A stretch of DNA of 64,000 bases from assembly GCA_028284775.1 (NCBI GenBank), contig JANQRB010000039.1:1-64000 (forward strand). Direction: 5' to 3'. Source of the stretch: Candidatus Kapaibacterium sp. GTDB taxonomy: Bacteria; Bacteroidota; Ignavibacteria; Kapaibacteriales; UBA7675. Below, in pieces: positions 1-8,485 of the stretch; within the stretch, counting starts at the first letter, position 1; each line of letters opens with the position of its first letter. The notes beneath the pieces were generated by a model, which did not search any database, had not been told where the DNA came from, and saw only the letters and a list, made by a program, of their open reading frames with translations. The translations under genes were made by a program, and so were the position numbers.

Positions 1-2705
1 ATTGCATCCAGGTCGCCGTCGCCGTCCAGGTCGCCGAGGCTCACATCCTTGCTGTCGCCGCCGCCAAAGCTGCTGAATGCGAACGTGCCGTCGCCGTTAT
101 TCAACCAGATATCCTGGGCTTCGTCGTTGCCGCTGGCGACAATCGCATCCAGGTCGCCGTCGCCGTCAAGATCGCCCAGCGCTATGCCGTTACTTCTGCC
201 GCTGCCGACAGCCGTGCTGGCAAAGGTAGCATCGCCATTGTTAAGCCACAGTTCCTGCGCCGCGTTGTAGTTGGCGATGACGACATCCAGATCGCCGTCG
301 CCGTCCAGGTCGCCGATGGCAACATCCTGGCTGTTGCCGCTGCCGAAGGCAGAACTGGTGAAGCTGCCGTCGCCATTGTTGAGCCAGATATTCTGCGCTT
401 CATCGCTCGTATTGGCGATAACGGCATCCAGATCGCCGTCACCGTCAAGGTCGCCCATTTTGACGCCCCGGCTGGTACTGGCCACGCCAAAGGTGTGAAT
501 ACTGAAGTTGCCGTCGCCGGCGTTAATCCAGATATCCTCTTCCTGGTTATAGGCATTCACCCGTATGGCGTCCAGATCGCCGTCGCCGTCGACATCGCCC
601 AGGGCGACATCGTAGCTCCATCGCAGGCTCGTTTGGACCTTGCTGAAGGTACCGTCGCCATTGTTAAACATGAGGTTGGCCCGGCCATTGTTACTGTTGA
701 CGACAAAAGCATCCAGATTGCCGTCGCCGTTCAGATCGCCGATTTCGACGGAACGGGGATTCGAGCCGACGCTAATGGTGGTAGCGCTGAACGTGGCCGA
801 AGCGTCTCCGGCGGCAGCCCGAAAAGCATAAACGGTCGGGCCCGTGACCTGCAGGCCAAAGGAACTGTAGATGTCTTTCATCGTGACGGAGATTTGTTCG
901 CCCGGATAAAAGAGTGCCGCCGGGTCGATGACGACTCTGGCATTGCCATTTTGGTAGGAGATCGTCGCAGTGGTCGTCAGATGGCCGGACTGATCGCCGT
1001 ACACAATCAGGTTGGCGCTGCCTGGAATCGGATCGGCTGTCAGGGTTGCGACATCCATCGCTTCGCTGAAGGTAATTTCGATATCGGCGTCACGCGCGGC
1101 GGCGGTGGCGTTTGTAGCGGGTTGCACCGAGCTCAGCCGCGGCTGCGAGGGCGCATTGAGCCAGATGTCGACCGGGTGATTGTTCCGATTGCAAATCACG
1201 GCATCCAGGTCGCCGTCGCTGTCGAGATCGCCAAGACTGATGCCGAAGCTGGCAGGGGCGGTGCCGCCGAAGGAGGTACTCGTGAATACGGCGTCGCCGT
1301 TGTTTAACCAGATTTCCTGCGCCGCATAATAATTCGCGACGACCGCGTCAAGGTCCCCGTCACCGTCCAGGTCGCCGAGAGCGACGTCCTGGCTGTCGCC
1401 GCCGCCGAAACTGTTGCTGCTGCTGAAGGTACCGTCGCCGTTATTCAGCCAGATTTCCTGGGCTTCGTCCTTGCCGCAGGCGATGAGCGCATCCAGGTCG
1501 CCGTCGCCGTCGAGATCGCCCAGCGCCGCGCCATTACTTCTGCCGCTGCCGAAAGCGGTACTGGCGAAGGTCGCATCGCCGTTGTTAAACCATAGTTCCT
1601 GCGCCTCGTTGTTATTGGTGATCAGAACATCGAGGTCACCATCGCCGTCAAGATCGCCGACAGCCGCATCCTGGCTGTTCCCGCCGCCGAAGGTAGTCAG
1701 GCTGAAGCTGCCGTCGCCATTATTCAACCAGATTTCCTGGGCAGCGCCGCTGACATTGGCGATCACGGCGTCCAGGTCGCCATCGCCGTCAAGATCGCCC
1801 AGCGTGACGCCCCGGCTGATCGAGCCCGCGCCGAAGCGGCTGGTAGCGAAGCTGCCGTCGCCGTTGTTGAGCCAGATGCTGCCCTGCTGACTGAGGGCGT
1901 TGCTCTGGATTGCGTCGAGATCGCCGTCGCCGTCCAGGTCGCCGAGAGCGGCATCGTAGGTCCACTGGGCCCCGGCAGCCACACCTGTAAAGCTGCCGTC
2001 GCCGTTGTTAAACAACAGTTGCGAAGGTAGGTTGTTGCTGTTAACAATCATGGCATCCAGATCGCCGTCGCCGTCCAGGTCGCCGAGAGCAGCCGACCGA
2101 TTGCGCGAGCCCGCAGTATGCGTACGTCGGGCAAACAATGCGCCCCCGCCGGATGCCGCGGCGGTAAAACCGTACACCGTGGCGCGCGTTAACGCAAGGC
2201 CGCCCGAACTCTCGGCTCCGGTCGTGATTGTCACGCTTACAACTTCGCCCGCCTGGAAATTGCCGACCAGATTGAAGCGCCGGACCGGATTGCCGCTGAA
2301 GAGACCATCATTGCTCAACAGCCCCGTCTGCGAACCATAGATCCGGAGGTTTGCCCCCGTAATAGTGGCTACATTCATCATTGTGCTGAAGCTAATGTCG
2401 AGATTGGCGTTCACGGCGACGTTTATAGCGTTGGTCGCCGGCGCGAAGCTGCTGATGGAGGGCGCCTGGGCCAAAGCAAGGGCAGGCGGCAGCGTCAATG
2501 AGGCCAGGGTCGACAGCGAGGCAAGCGCGGGTTTCGTCATGGAAAGAAGCGACCGCATGAGTTGATGCAGACGCCTGCGCAGACCGGCAATCTGTCTTTT
2601 GATCCGCTGCGTTGGATGCGGCAGGCTCTCGCGACGCGCAAGGCGCCGGCGGCATTTGCTCAGCTTGCTCACTAATTCGGCAAAGCGTAATTTTTGCGTT
2701 TTCAC
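1..2705 (-). CDS. Giant FG-GAP/Ig-like repeat surface protein, 3' end beyond window
   Basis: Partial gene. 901 full codons are readable without a stop from a GTG at 2705 to the window edge. The GTG is chosen because GAGGAA lies about 7 bases upstream and no ATG fits the N-terminus better. The product starts with an arginine-rich stretch (residues 1-50), then a hydrophobic signal-like segment ending ALAQA near residue 81. A Big_5-like Ig domain (about 82-200), seven FG-GAP repeats with the DLDGDGDLD calcium loop, a second Ig-like domain (about 520-640) and six more repeats follow before the sequence ends. By analogy with the 3160-residue paralogue at 11815-21297, a seventh repeat, lactonase-like propeller and T9SS tail should lie outside the window. 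Probable role: exported calcium-binding adhesin. The TPR-LuxR gene at 2967-5045 lies directly upstream on the same strand. Confidence 0.9.
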   Translation of the reverse strand, partial: MKTQKLRFAELVSKLSKCRRRLARRESLPHPTQRIKRQIAGLRRRLHQLMRSLLSMTKPALASLSTLASLTLPPALALAQAPSISSFAPATNAINVAVNANLDISFSTMMNVATITGANLRIYGSQTGLLSNDGLFSGNPVRRFNLVGNFQAGEVVSVTITTGAESSGGLALTRATVYGFTAAASGGGALFARRTHTAGSRNRSAALGDLDGDGDLDAMIVNSNNLPSQLLFNNGDGSFTGVAAGAQWTYDAALGDLDGDGDLDAIQSNALSQQGSIWLNNGDGSFATSRFGAGSISRGVTLGDLDGDGDLDAVIANVSGAAQEIWLNNGDGSFSLTTFGGGNSQDAAVGDLDGDGDLDVLITNNNEAQELWFNNGDATFASTAFGSGRSNGAALGDLDGDGDLDALIACGKDEAQEIWLNNGDGTFSSSNSFGGGDSQDVALGDLDGDGDLDAVVANYYAAQEIWLNNGDAVFTSTSFGGTAPASFGISLGDLDSDGDLDAVICNRNNHPVDIWLNAPSQPRLSSVQPATNATAAARDADIEITFSEAMDVATLTADPIPGSANLIVYGDQSGHLTTTATISYQNGNARVVIDPAALFYPGEQISVTMKDIYSSFGLQVTGPTVYAFRAAAGDASATFSATTISVGSNPRSVEIGDLNGDGNLDAFVVNSNNGRANLMFNNGDGTFSKVQTSLRWSYDVALGDVDGDGDLDAIRVNAYNQEEDIWINAGDGNFSIHTFGVASTSRGVKMGDLDGDGDLDAVIANTSDEAQNIWLNNGDGSFTSSAFGSGNSQDVAIGDLDGDGDLDVVIANYNAAQELWLNNGDATFASTAVGSGRSNGIALGDLDGDGDLDAIVASGNDEAQDIWLNNGDGTFAFSSFGGGDSKDVSLGDLDGDGDLDA

Positions 2706-2966
2706 AATGTTTCCTCGAATTCCGGATAATACGTGCCCGCAATTGACTGTTCGGACTCAGCCCGTCAACAACACGGCAGAAAGCTCGACGCGTGCGGCTT
2801 GATCAGAACCGCAGAATCGCAGCTTTTCCGCCGTTGAGGCTTGCCCAAGATCTCCATTGGCACGAGTAACATTGCTACTGCAAAATGACGTCTCCCTGCC
2901 GCCGGGCGATGTCGCCGCGCTGCGGCAGCAAGCGGTATCGGAAGAGCCTGGCGATGATTCGGCCGG

Positions 2967-5045
2967 CTACATCGCGAGGATAAAGGCGTTCAACTCGGTC
3001 TGGGCGGGTACGGCAAGCTTTTTGCGGATACGATAGCGATACGACTGGACGGTACGCGGCGAGACATTAAGCAGGCGGCACAAATCTTTTGTGGTGTTGT
3101 TCAGACGGATTAAGGAGCAGACCTTGCGTTCAACCAGCGTCAGGCCGGGAAAATCCCGCGCGAGTCGCAACATAAAGTCTTCGTCGCGATGGCGAACTTC
3201 CGCCTCGAATTCCTGCCAGCCTGCGTCGCCGAGAGCTCCCGACACTATGCCGGCAAGCTGCCTGGCGCGCTGAAAAAACTCACTATCGCCGGGGATTTGT
3301 CGCAGGAAGGCAGCGACCGTGCCGAGGACGTCCGAGTAATGCGCGGCGCGCGCGTCTTTGCTTTGCAGGCTACGCGTCAGGGTCGCCGCGCGGTCCTTGC
3401 TGGCGGCCAACTCCTCACGGCTGCGCTCGTAATCACGCAGGAGCAGATCATAGGCCACGCGTGTGCTGCGTTCCTGCAGAATGCGCAGGACTTGAGGGGA
3501 GAGCGTTTCCTGTTCGATGACTCGTAGTCGCAGGAGATGCGCGAGGGCATCCTGCGCTTGATTACTGCCGGCATAGAGAGAAGCCAGCAGTTCGTGAAGC
3601 CGGCGTGTCAGATCCGTGCGCCCGTCCGCCTCGGCGAGACTGAGCGCTTCATTCACATGCCTGACGGCTTCATCGTACGCGCCCTGCTCGCCCAGCAACT
3701 TCCCCAGAAAATGCTGAATATTCGCCTGGTTGTACCGCAGGCCGAGCTGGCGTGATTGCCGGAGCGCCAGCAGATATTCGCGGCGGGCGGCATCGAGGTC
3801 GCCACGGCAGTGAAGCAGCAGGCCATAACCGCGGCGGATACCCTGGAGCTTGACATCGGCGCTGCTCCCCCGCCGGTCGGCTTCCAATACCGACGCAAAG
3901 AAAGCGCTGTAGCGGGCCGTATCGAGCTCCCGGCAGCGGTACTCCGCCAGGATCGTTACGCCGCTCAGCACTTCATTGCTGAAGGCTGGCTCGTGCTCGT
4001 TCAATCCGGCATACATCGCGCAGCTCTTCGCGAAGTGCTCCGCGGCGCCCTGCGCGTCGCCCACCGAATGATGCACCGCGCCCATCAGGGCCAGACACAT
4101 GGCTTCGCCGGCCGCATTGCCCGCGCTTGCACAGAGCCCAAGCGCCTGCCGCGCGCATTCCAGGCCGTTCACGTAATTCGCGCGATACGTATTGAGTCGG
4201 GCTTTGTTAACGAGCATGTGAACGGCCAGGAGGTGCAGCTTCGCATCGAGGGCCAGGGCGATTCCTTCTTCAAGGTATTCGGCGGCGGCGTCCATGTTTT
4301 CACGCAGCGACAGGAGGCTGGCAAGTTTCCAAATCGACGTAGCGAGATTCGAAATGCCGAAAACTCGCCGCTGCTTTTCGATCCTGACCACCTGGCGGTA
4401 GATCTCGATGGCCTTTTCGATCGATCCGTAATTTTCATGATAGGTGCCCAGATCCACCAACAGGACCAGTTCGGCAAAGGTGTCGTCCCGGGCGCGGGCG
4501 ATGTCGAGCCCCCGTTCAAAGGCCTGCACGGACTCGTCAATTCGGCCCAGCAGCGTCAGCAGCGTACCCTGAGCTCCGAACACGACGGCATCCTGACTAT
4601 GGTCGCCGGTTTGTTTGCCCAGCTCCAGTGCCCGGTCGAGCGCTGCCAGCGCTGCCTCGAATTTTTCCTGGTCGCGCAGCAGCAGATGCCGAAGCTGATA
4701 ACAGCGGATCAGTTCGGAACCGTCGTCGACGGTCTCGAACAGGGCAACGGACTCACTGAGCAAGACGCCGGCTTCCGCATAGTTCCTGGCATTTTTCTGA
4801 GCGTAGGCCCAGGCGCGCAGTATCCATGCCAGGTTGAGCTGATACGGTCTCCGATCCGCGTTGCGCCGGGTTGCCTTTGCCAACAAGGAGCGCGCACGGC
4901 CGGCGGAATCGCCGGCGATTGCCAGCGCCTCGTCCACATCAACACTCGCCAGCTTTTCGACCAGCTCCGCCTCCGCGCGAATCTTGCGCAGACCGCGATA
5001 GGTGTTGACTGTGCGACGGATTCCTTGCAGCTCGTCGTTTGCCAC
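2967..5045 (-). CDS. TPR-repeat LuxR-type HTH regulator (SYRYR class)
   Basis: 692 residues. Residues 1 to about 560 are helical TPR-like repeats with recurrent A/L/Y and G-positions. They are followed by a charged coiled-coil segment and a C-terminal LuxR/GerE-type helix-turn-helix (about 630-690) carrying LVERKVCSLIRL and a recognition helix RTVQSYRYRIRKKL. No membrane segment is visible, so it should be cytoplasmic. TPRs in such proteins usually bind a peptide or partner that controls DNA binding; the ligand here is unknown. It is the longest of eight paralogues in the window. It sits 261 bases upstream of, and codirectional with, the giant FG-GAP gene at 1-2705, an arrangement also seen for 37969-39660 and 33243-37355, so control of that gene is a reasonable inference. 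The start is GTG with no clear Shine-Dalgarno. Confidence 0.88.
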   Translation of the reverse strand: MANDELQGIRRTVNTYRGLRKIRAEAELVEKLASVDVDEALAIAGDSAGRARSLLAKATRRNADRRPYQLNLAWILRAWAYAQKNARNYAEAGVLLSESVALFETVDDGSELIRCYQLRHLLLRDQEKFEAALAALDRALELGKQTGDHSQDAVVFGAQGTLLTLLGRIDESVQAFERGLDIARARDDTFAELVLLVDLGTYHENYGSIEKAIEIYRQVVRIEKQRRVFGISNLATSIWKLASLLSLRENMDAAAEYLEEGIALALDAKLHLLAVHMLVNKARLNTYRANYVNGLECARQALGLCASAGNAAGEAMCLALMGAVHHSVGDAQGAAEHFAKSCAMYAGLNEHEPAFSNEVLSGVTILAEYRCRELDTARYSAFFASVLEADRRGSSADVKLQGIRRGYGLLLHCRGDLDAARREYLLALRQSRQLGLRYNQANIQHFLGKLLGEQGAYDEAVRHVNEALSLAEADGRTDLTRRLHELLASLYAGSNQAQDALAHLLRLRVIEQETLSPQVLRILQERSTRVAYDLLLRDYERSREELAASKDRAATLTRSLQSKDARAAHYSDVLGTVAAFLRQIPGDSEFFQRARQLAGIVSGALGDAGWQEFEAEVRHRDEDFMLRLARDFPGLTLVERKVCSLIRLNNTTKDLCRLLNVSPRTVQSYRYRIRKKLAVPAQTELNAFILAM

Positions 5046-5163
5046 GGAGATCAGGTTCTTTCGATTTGGATGATACGACCGGAATAGCTGTGATAATTTA
5101 GCAAAAGTGTCGGGATTATCTCGGCATCGGGATGTTAAACCGGCTCCCGAAGCGGCGAAAGGA

Positions 5164-6720
5164 TCAGGAGATCAGAGCGGGTTCGCCATTATTGCGCCGG
5201 CGAATGGCCTCGGAATAAATCCGGGACGTCGATTCCCCCAGACGCTTGCCCTCGATCCAGAACAAGACTTCCATATACCCCAGCGGCTCAGTGAATGAAG
5301 CAGTAGCCTTAGATATTTGCAGCAGCTCGCTTCGGAATGTCGCAAACACTTTCTGTGCCGCCTGCCTGTCGGGGCAGTTAAGCAATTTCTTTATGTTGCG
5401 CAAACTTACTTTCTCGAAGCTGCCGAATGTTGCGCGTTTACTGAGGTAGCGAGAGGCGGATCGGAACATATTCGCTACAATATCATGGTTGTTCAACTCG
5501 AAGTGAACTATCAGGTTGAAAATACGCGTAAACTCCTGGAGATCTCTGCGAAGCTCGTGACGCGGCTGATGCTCGATTTCAATCAGATGCTGTAAGGCAT
5601 CGCTATACTGCCCGCAGATGAAATAGAGGATGCTGCAATTGTGATGCATGGATAGGCGCAGGAAGGGGTCTATCCGATCGCCGAAGCGCATCAAGCCCTT
5701 TTCTATAGTTCGCACCGCCGTCCTCCCGCGATCGAGGTCGCCTACATTAAGACTGTAGCCCAGCTCCAGGTAACTGATCCTCTTGAACATATTCACTTCC
5801 TGTTCCGGCGACCGTATCGGAATAGCCTTAATCTTGTTAAGCAGAGGCGGAACTTCGGCGAAGCGCTTCAGCGCGATACAGCAGGAGAGATAGTTGGTTA
5901 AGTCGCGATGAAAGACAGCGGATTGATCGGCGGCCAGAGCCGGCCTGGCGTCCCACAGTGCGGTCGCCTTGCCGAATGCGTCCAGGGCTTCCGGTAGATC
6001 CCTGTCATGCCAGGCCGTGTAGGCGCGGTGTTGTTCCCGCATTAGCGCAAGGCTGACGGCATCTGCGGTTTTCAGCGACAGGGATTTTTTCCTGTTCGTC
6101 CGTGTCGGCCCGGACGATTCAGATGCTCTGGCGCTTTGGCCGAGATCCCGGTGTATCGAGGCAAAAACATTGTCAAGATCGGTCCTGTACCCGGCAATCG
6201 TATCGATGGTATGCACGGTCTCTCTTATGGACTGATTCACCGCAACAATGTCATCCTGCAGCGAATCCGGCATCTCCTGCAGGAGCAGCGCGCGTTCCCA
6301 TTCGGCAATTTCGAGCAGGACCGTAAACTTTTCACACTCACACGCCTTGCGCCTTGCGTTGTTAATAAGTTTCCGGCAATGCTTGTACTGACCTTTAGTA
6401 TACAGCACTTCGATGTGCGCTAACAGTTCGCGAAGCTCGGCGCTGCAGGAGCTGGCGGAATGATAGGCTGCCAGGCTGTTTAATATCAAGCGGTTGAGCT
6501 TGTGGCGGGCCTTGGCGAGGTTGCCGCGCGTAATGCTGCCGGCGGTTTTACGCGCCACTTCTTCCTTGTCATAGTCTGCCATCTTATCCAGGACATCAAA
6601 GAGCAGAGTATAGGTATTTTCCCTCTCGTTGGTATAGGAAGTAGCGAAGAGTTTGAAGTAGCGCTTCTCCTGCTTGTTCATGCTCTTGATCAGCGCAAAT
6701 ACATTGCTTGAGGAACTCAT
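5164..6720 (-). CDS. Helical-repeat protein of unknown function
   Basis: 518 residues from an ATG. No family is recognised with certainty. The sequence is almost entirely alpha-helical. It opens with a short basic-amphipathic segment (FALIKSMNKQEKRYFKLFA) and continues with TPR-like helix pairs rich in Leu, Ala and Tyr, with no signal peptide and no membrane helix. Unlike the TPR-LuxR proteins nearby it has no C-terminal HTH. Proteins with similar openings are, to my recollection, common hypothetical proteins of Bacteroidota. It lies 118 bases upstream of the regulator at 2967-5045 on the same strand and could be cotranscribed, which would fit a scaffold or regulator-partner role. No Shine-Dalgarno is visible before the ATG, which is common in this phylum. 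Confidence 0.75.
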   Translation of the reverse strand: MSSSSNVFALIKSMNKQEKRYFKLFATSYTNERENTYTLLFDVLDKMADYDKEEVARKTAGSITRGNLAKARHKLNRLILNSLAAYHSASSCSAELRELLAHIEVLYTKGQYKHCRKLINNARRKACECEKFTVLLEIAEWERALLLQEMPDSLQDDIVAVNQSIRETVHTIDTIAGYRTDLDNVFASIHRDLGQSARASESSGPTRTNRKKSLSLKTADAVSLALMREQHRAYTAWHDRDLPEALDAFGKATALWDARPALAADQSAVFHRDLTNYLSCCIALKRFAEVPPLLNKIKAIPIRSPEQEVNMFKRISYLELGYSLNVGDLDRGRTAVRTIEKGLMRFGDRIDPFLRLSMHHNCSILYFICGQYSDALQHLIEIEHQPRHELRRDLQEFTRIFNLIVHFELNNHDIVANMFRSASRYLSKRATFGSFEKVSLRNIKKLLNCPDRQAAQKVFATFRSELLQISKATASFTEPLGYMEVLFWIEGKRLGESTSRIYSEAIRRRNNGEPALIS

Positions 6721-7091
6721 AGTGTTGCAAGAAAATGGCTAGTGTTTTGTCAATAATATTTTATTAAAGTCTCCCACTTTTTTTAAAAAAGGAGCGGTGG
6801 GAGTTAAGAAGCCCTTGGACTGTCAAAACCCCTCCCTCTTTGGTGCTCAGTCTGCTCTTCACTCCCTTACTTCACTGTGAGGCTAACTATAATGAACTTA
6901 TTCGAAAAAGCACTGAAGTGAATAGCCGGGTTCACATCAGACCTACAAAAACATCCCCGGAACCACTTCGCTGGAGAGGCAATTTATTCGGAAATCTGGT
7001 ATTTCGCCAACAGACAGACCGGACTAATTTGCAGCCGTCAATCAACTGAATTTCAATACAGCATTCGCGCATACAATCTGAGGAGTTTGTC
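6721..7091. other. Divergent intergenic region with a hairpin
   Basis: 371 bases between the divergently transcribed genes starting at 6720 (minus) and 7092 (plus). It is AT-rich near the minus-strand gene. It holds an inverted repeat, CTCCCAC at 6771-6777 and GTGGGAG at 6797-6803, around a T-run/A-run loop. No convincing open reading frame is seen. It presumably carries promoters for both genes, but no clear -33/-7 pair could be assigned. Confidence 0.5.
6771..6803. promoter_or_regulatory. Inverted repeat, possible leader hairpin or operator
   Basis: Seven-base perfect arms CTCCCAC/GTGGGAG enclose a 19-base loop that itself contains a run of Ts followed by As. The repeat lies 50 bases before the ATG at 6720 on the minus strand, so it would be in that gene's leader or promoter. 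It could be a hairpin, an operator, or chance. Confidence 0.3.
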
Positions 7092-7526
7092 ATGTCAAAG
7101 AACGCGGATCTCAAAGATACCGACAGCGGCTTATCCAGGCGCAGCATTGCGATTGAGCCCGGAGTTCGTACTATCGACCCAGGCGATACCAACCTGGTTG
7201 TGGTAAAGTGGAATCCGATCGAGCCGGGCCTCTTCGATATCAGGCTGAGATACACCAAAGTGGAAGGTGTTGAGAGCAGCACGATGATCGATCTGAAAAC
7301 AGACATCAGCTATGAAGAATGGAAAGACAGTGCCTTCTGGCTGCACGGAACAGCCGACGTCCCGACTCAAGAGACACTGTCGGAAGTGATGTATATCAAC
7401 TACAGCCTTCATATTCAGGTCGCCGAAATCGACGGCGCTCCCTCCATAAGGATCTTCGGCGAAATATTTCCGCGTTGGGTTATCGGCGATCTGGTAGTTG
7501 ATATCTCCACTGAGGGCACGGACTGA
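7092..7526 (+). CDS. Hypothetical beta-rich protein, 144 aa
   Basis: The ATG at 7092 is well supported by AGGAG seven bases upstream. The 144-residue product has no signal peptide or membrane segment and alternates short hydrophobic strands with polar turns, suggesting a small beta-sandwich. No family is recognised. It is the first of three plus-strand orphan genes (with 7902-8207 and 8486-9694), each with its own gap of roughly 280-375 bases and its own Shine-Dalgarno. They may be separately transcribed members of one accessory cluster. A GC-rich hairpin lies 84 bases after its stop. The neighbouring putative membrane-active protein makes a secreted-effector or immunity role conceivable, but this is speculation. 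Confidence 0.7.
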   Translation: MSKNADLKDTDSGLSRRSIAIEPGVRTIDPGDTNLVVVKWNPIEPGLFDIRLRYTKVEGVESSTMIDLKTDISYEEWKDSAFWLHGTADVPTQETLSEVMYINYSLHIQVAEIDGAPSIRIFGEIFPRWVIGDLVVDISTEGTD

Positions 7527-7901
7527 ATTCTGTTTGCAATTGAACTCTGATGTTTTGCCGTAATGGCAAACTCCTCCCGGAATACGCGTGTCAAAACGCG
7601 TTTCCGGCTGCCGCCGGCACTCGCTGCCGGCGGCGCAGGAGGGGTTTGTCGGCAAACAACAAGTAGCATTTGAAGGAAGTAAACGCAGGCCGGCATGGAG
7701 AGCTAAGACATTGTTGTTAATCCATTGAGTTCCGCTTGCCGGACGTTTCCGTGGCAGCAACCCTGCTGATGACCCTGCATAATTTCTCAACAATGCACTG
7801 CGATGGATTCTCGCGGTCGGCAACCGTCCTCTATCTATCAAAACTCTCTTCGCACCAGCCCGACTTTAATCAATCAAGTCATTATTAACACAGGATGAGG
7901 C
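7527..7901. other. Intergenic region with strong hairpin
   Basis: 375 bases between two plus-strand genes. The main structure is a perfect 10-bp hairpin at 7610-7634. Two ACGCGT palindromes lie near 7584 and 7596. Small open frames on the minus strand here are not convincing as genes. Confidence 0.5.
7610..7634 (+). terminator. GC-rich hairpin downstream of 7092-7526
   Basis: Arms GCCGCCGGCA (7610-7619) and TGCCGGCGGC (7625-7634) pair perfectly around the loop CTCGC. Flanking CTCCT and AGGAG could extend the stem. There is no clean U-tract after the stem, so it may stabilise the 3' end rather than terminate on its own. Confidence 0.4.
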
Positions 7902-8207
7902 ATGTCAGGTTCAAGTGCCAGGCAGGCGGTCACCGACAACTTCATCGAGAGAACAAGCGGTCAATCTTTTGCAGGCATGAAGATTTGTCTCGATACAGGC
8001 GGCTGCCGCTGCTGGACAAACACGGACGACCTGGGAAAGGTCCTTGCAGGAGGGATTTGCGGCGGCCTGACTTTTGCATTCCCCGGCCAGGGCGCAGCAA
8101 AGCGCCGCACCGGGACGAGCAGCGATCGGAAACCTATATACCGGGATGCATTCGGCTTGTCCAACGGCGAGACGATCGATTACTGTGGCGTCCGGATTCA
8201 CGAATAA
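7902..8207 (+). CDS. Small hypothetical protein with cysteines, 101 aa
   Basis: An ATG at 7902 with AGGATGAGG just upstream opens a 101-residue frame. The product contains a cysteine group near residues 29-36 (motif C-L-D-T-G-G-C-R-C-W) and later single cysteines. It has a glycine-rich centre and no obvious signal peptide. It is not recognised. Support comes from the ribosome site and its place between two better-supported plus-strand genes in the same accessory patch. An overlapping frame starting at 7895 is less likely because it lacks a ribosome site at proper spacing. Confidence 0.5.
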   Translation: MSGSSARQAVTDNFIERTSGQSFAGMKICLDTGGCRCWTNTDDLGKVLAGGICGGLTFAFPGQGAAKRRTGTSSDRKPIYRDAFGLSNGETIDYCGVRIHE

Positions 8208-8485
8208 ACTGCTAATACGTAGATCATTCTTTTTAACACTATGTAGCCCGCCGGGTTACCGTCAGTTCAGCATCCTCTTCCCTACGCACAAATCGGTTGT
8301 TGCGATTGCCGACCAACGCCAAGGCAAAGCGACAGGGACAGGCTATTCAGGCGGCAGCCTAGCTAGTGAGTAAACCGGCGGAATCCGGCAGCGACAACAG
8401 TCGCCGGAATGTTAACAACACGAATGAACAATCATTCGATACCGTAACTATTTTCAACACAGCTTAACAACAGGAGAACCTGACT

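Noticed and set aside
1..2705. RTX-type calcium toxin
   Set aside because: The loops are DxDGDGDxD of FG-GAP/VCBS type and not GGxGxDxxx nonapeptides; the sorting tails on the paralogues indicate T9SS and no type I secretion genes are present.
3756..5087. Long plus-strand open frame (443 codons) opposite the TPR-LuxR gene
   Set aside because: It is an antisense shadow; the minus strand encodes a clear TPR-HTH protein, and the antisense product has no recognisable domain.
7895..8215. Alternative 106-codon frame overlapping 7902-8207
   Set aside because: The start at 7902 has the better ribosome site spacing, and the alternative product is highly basic and not protein-like.
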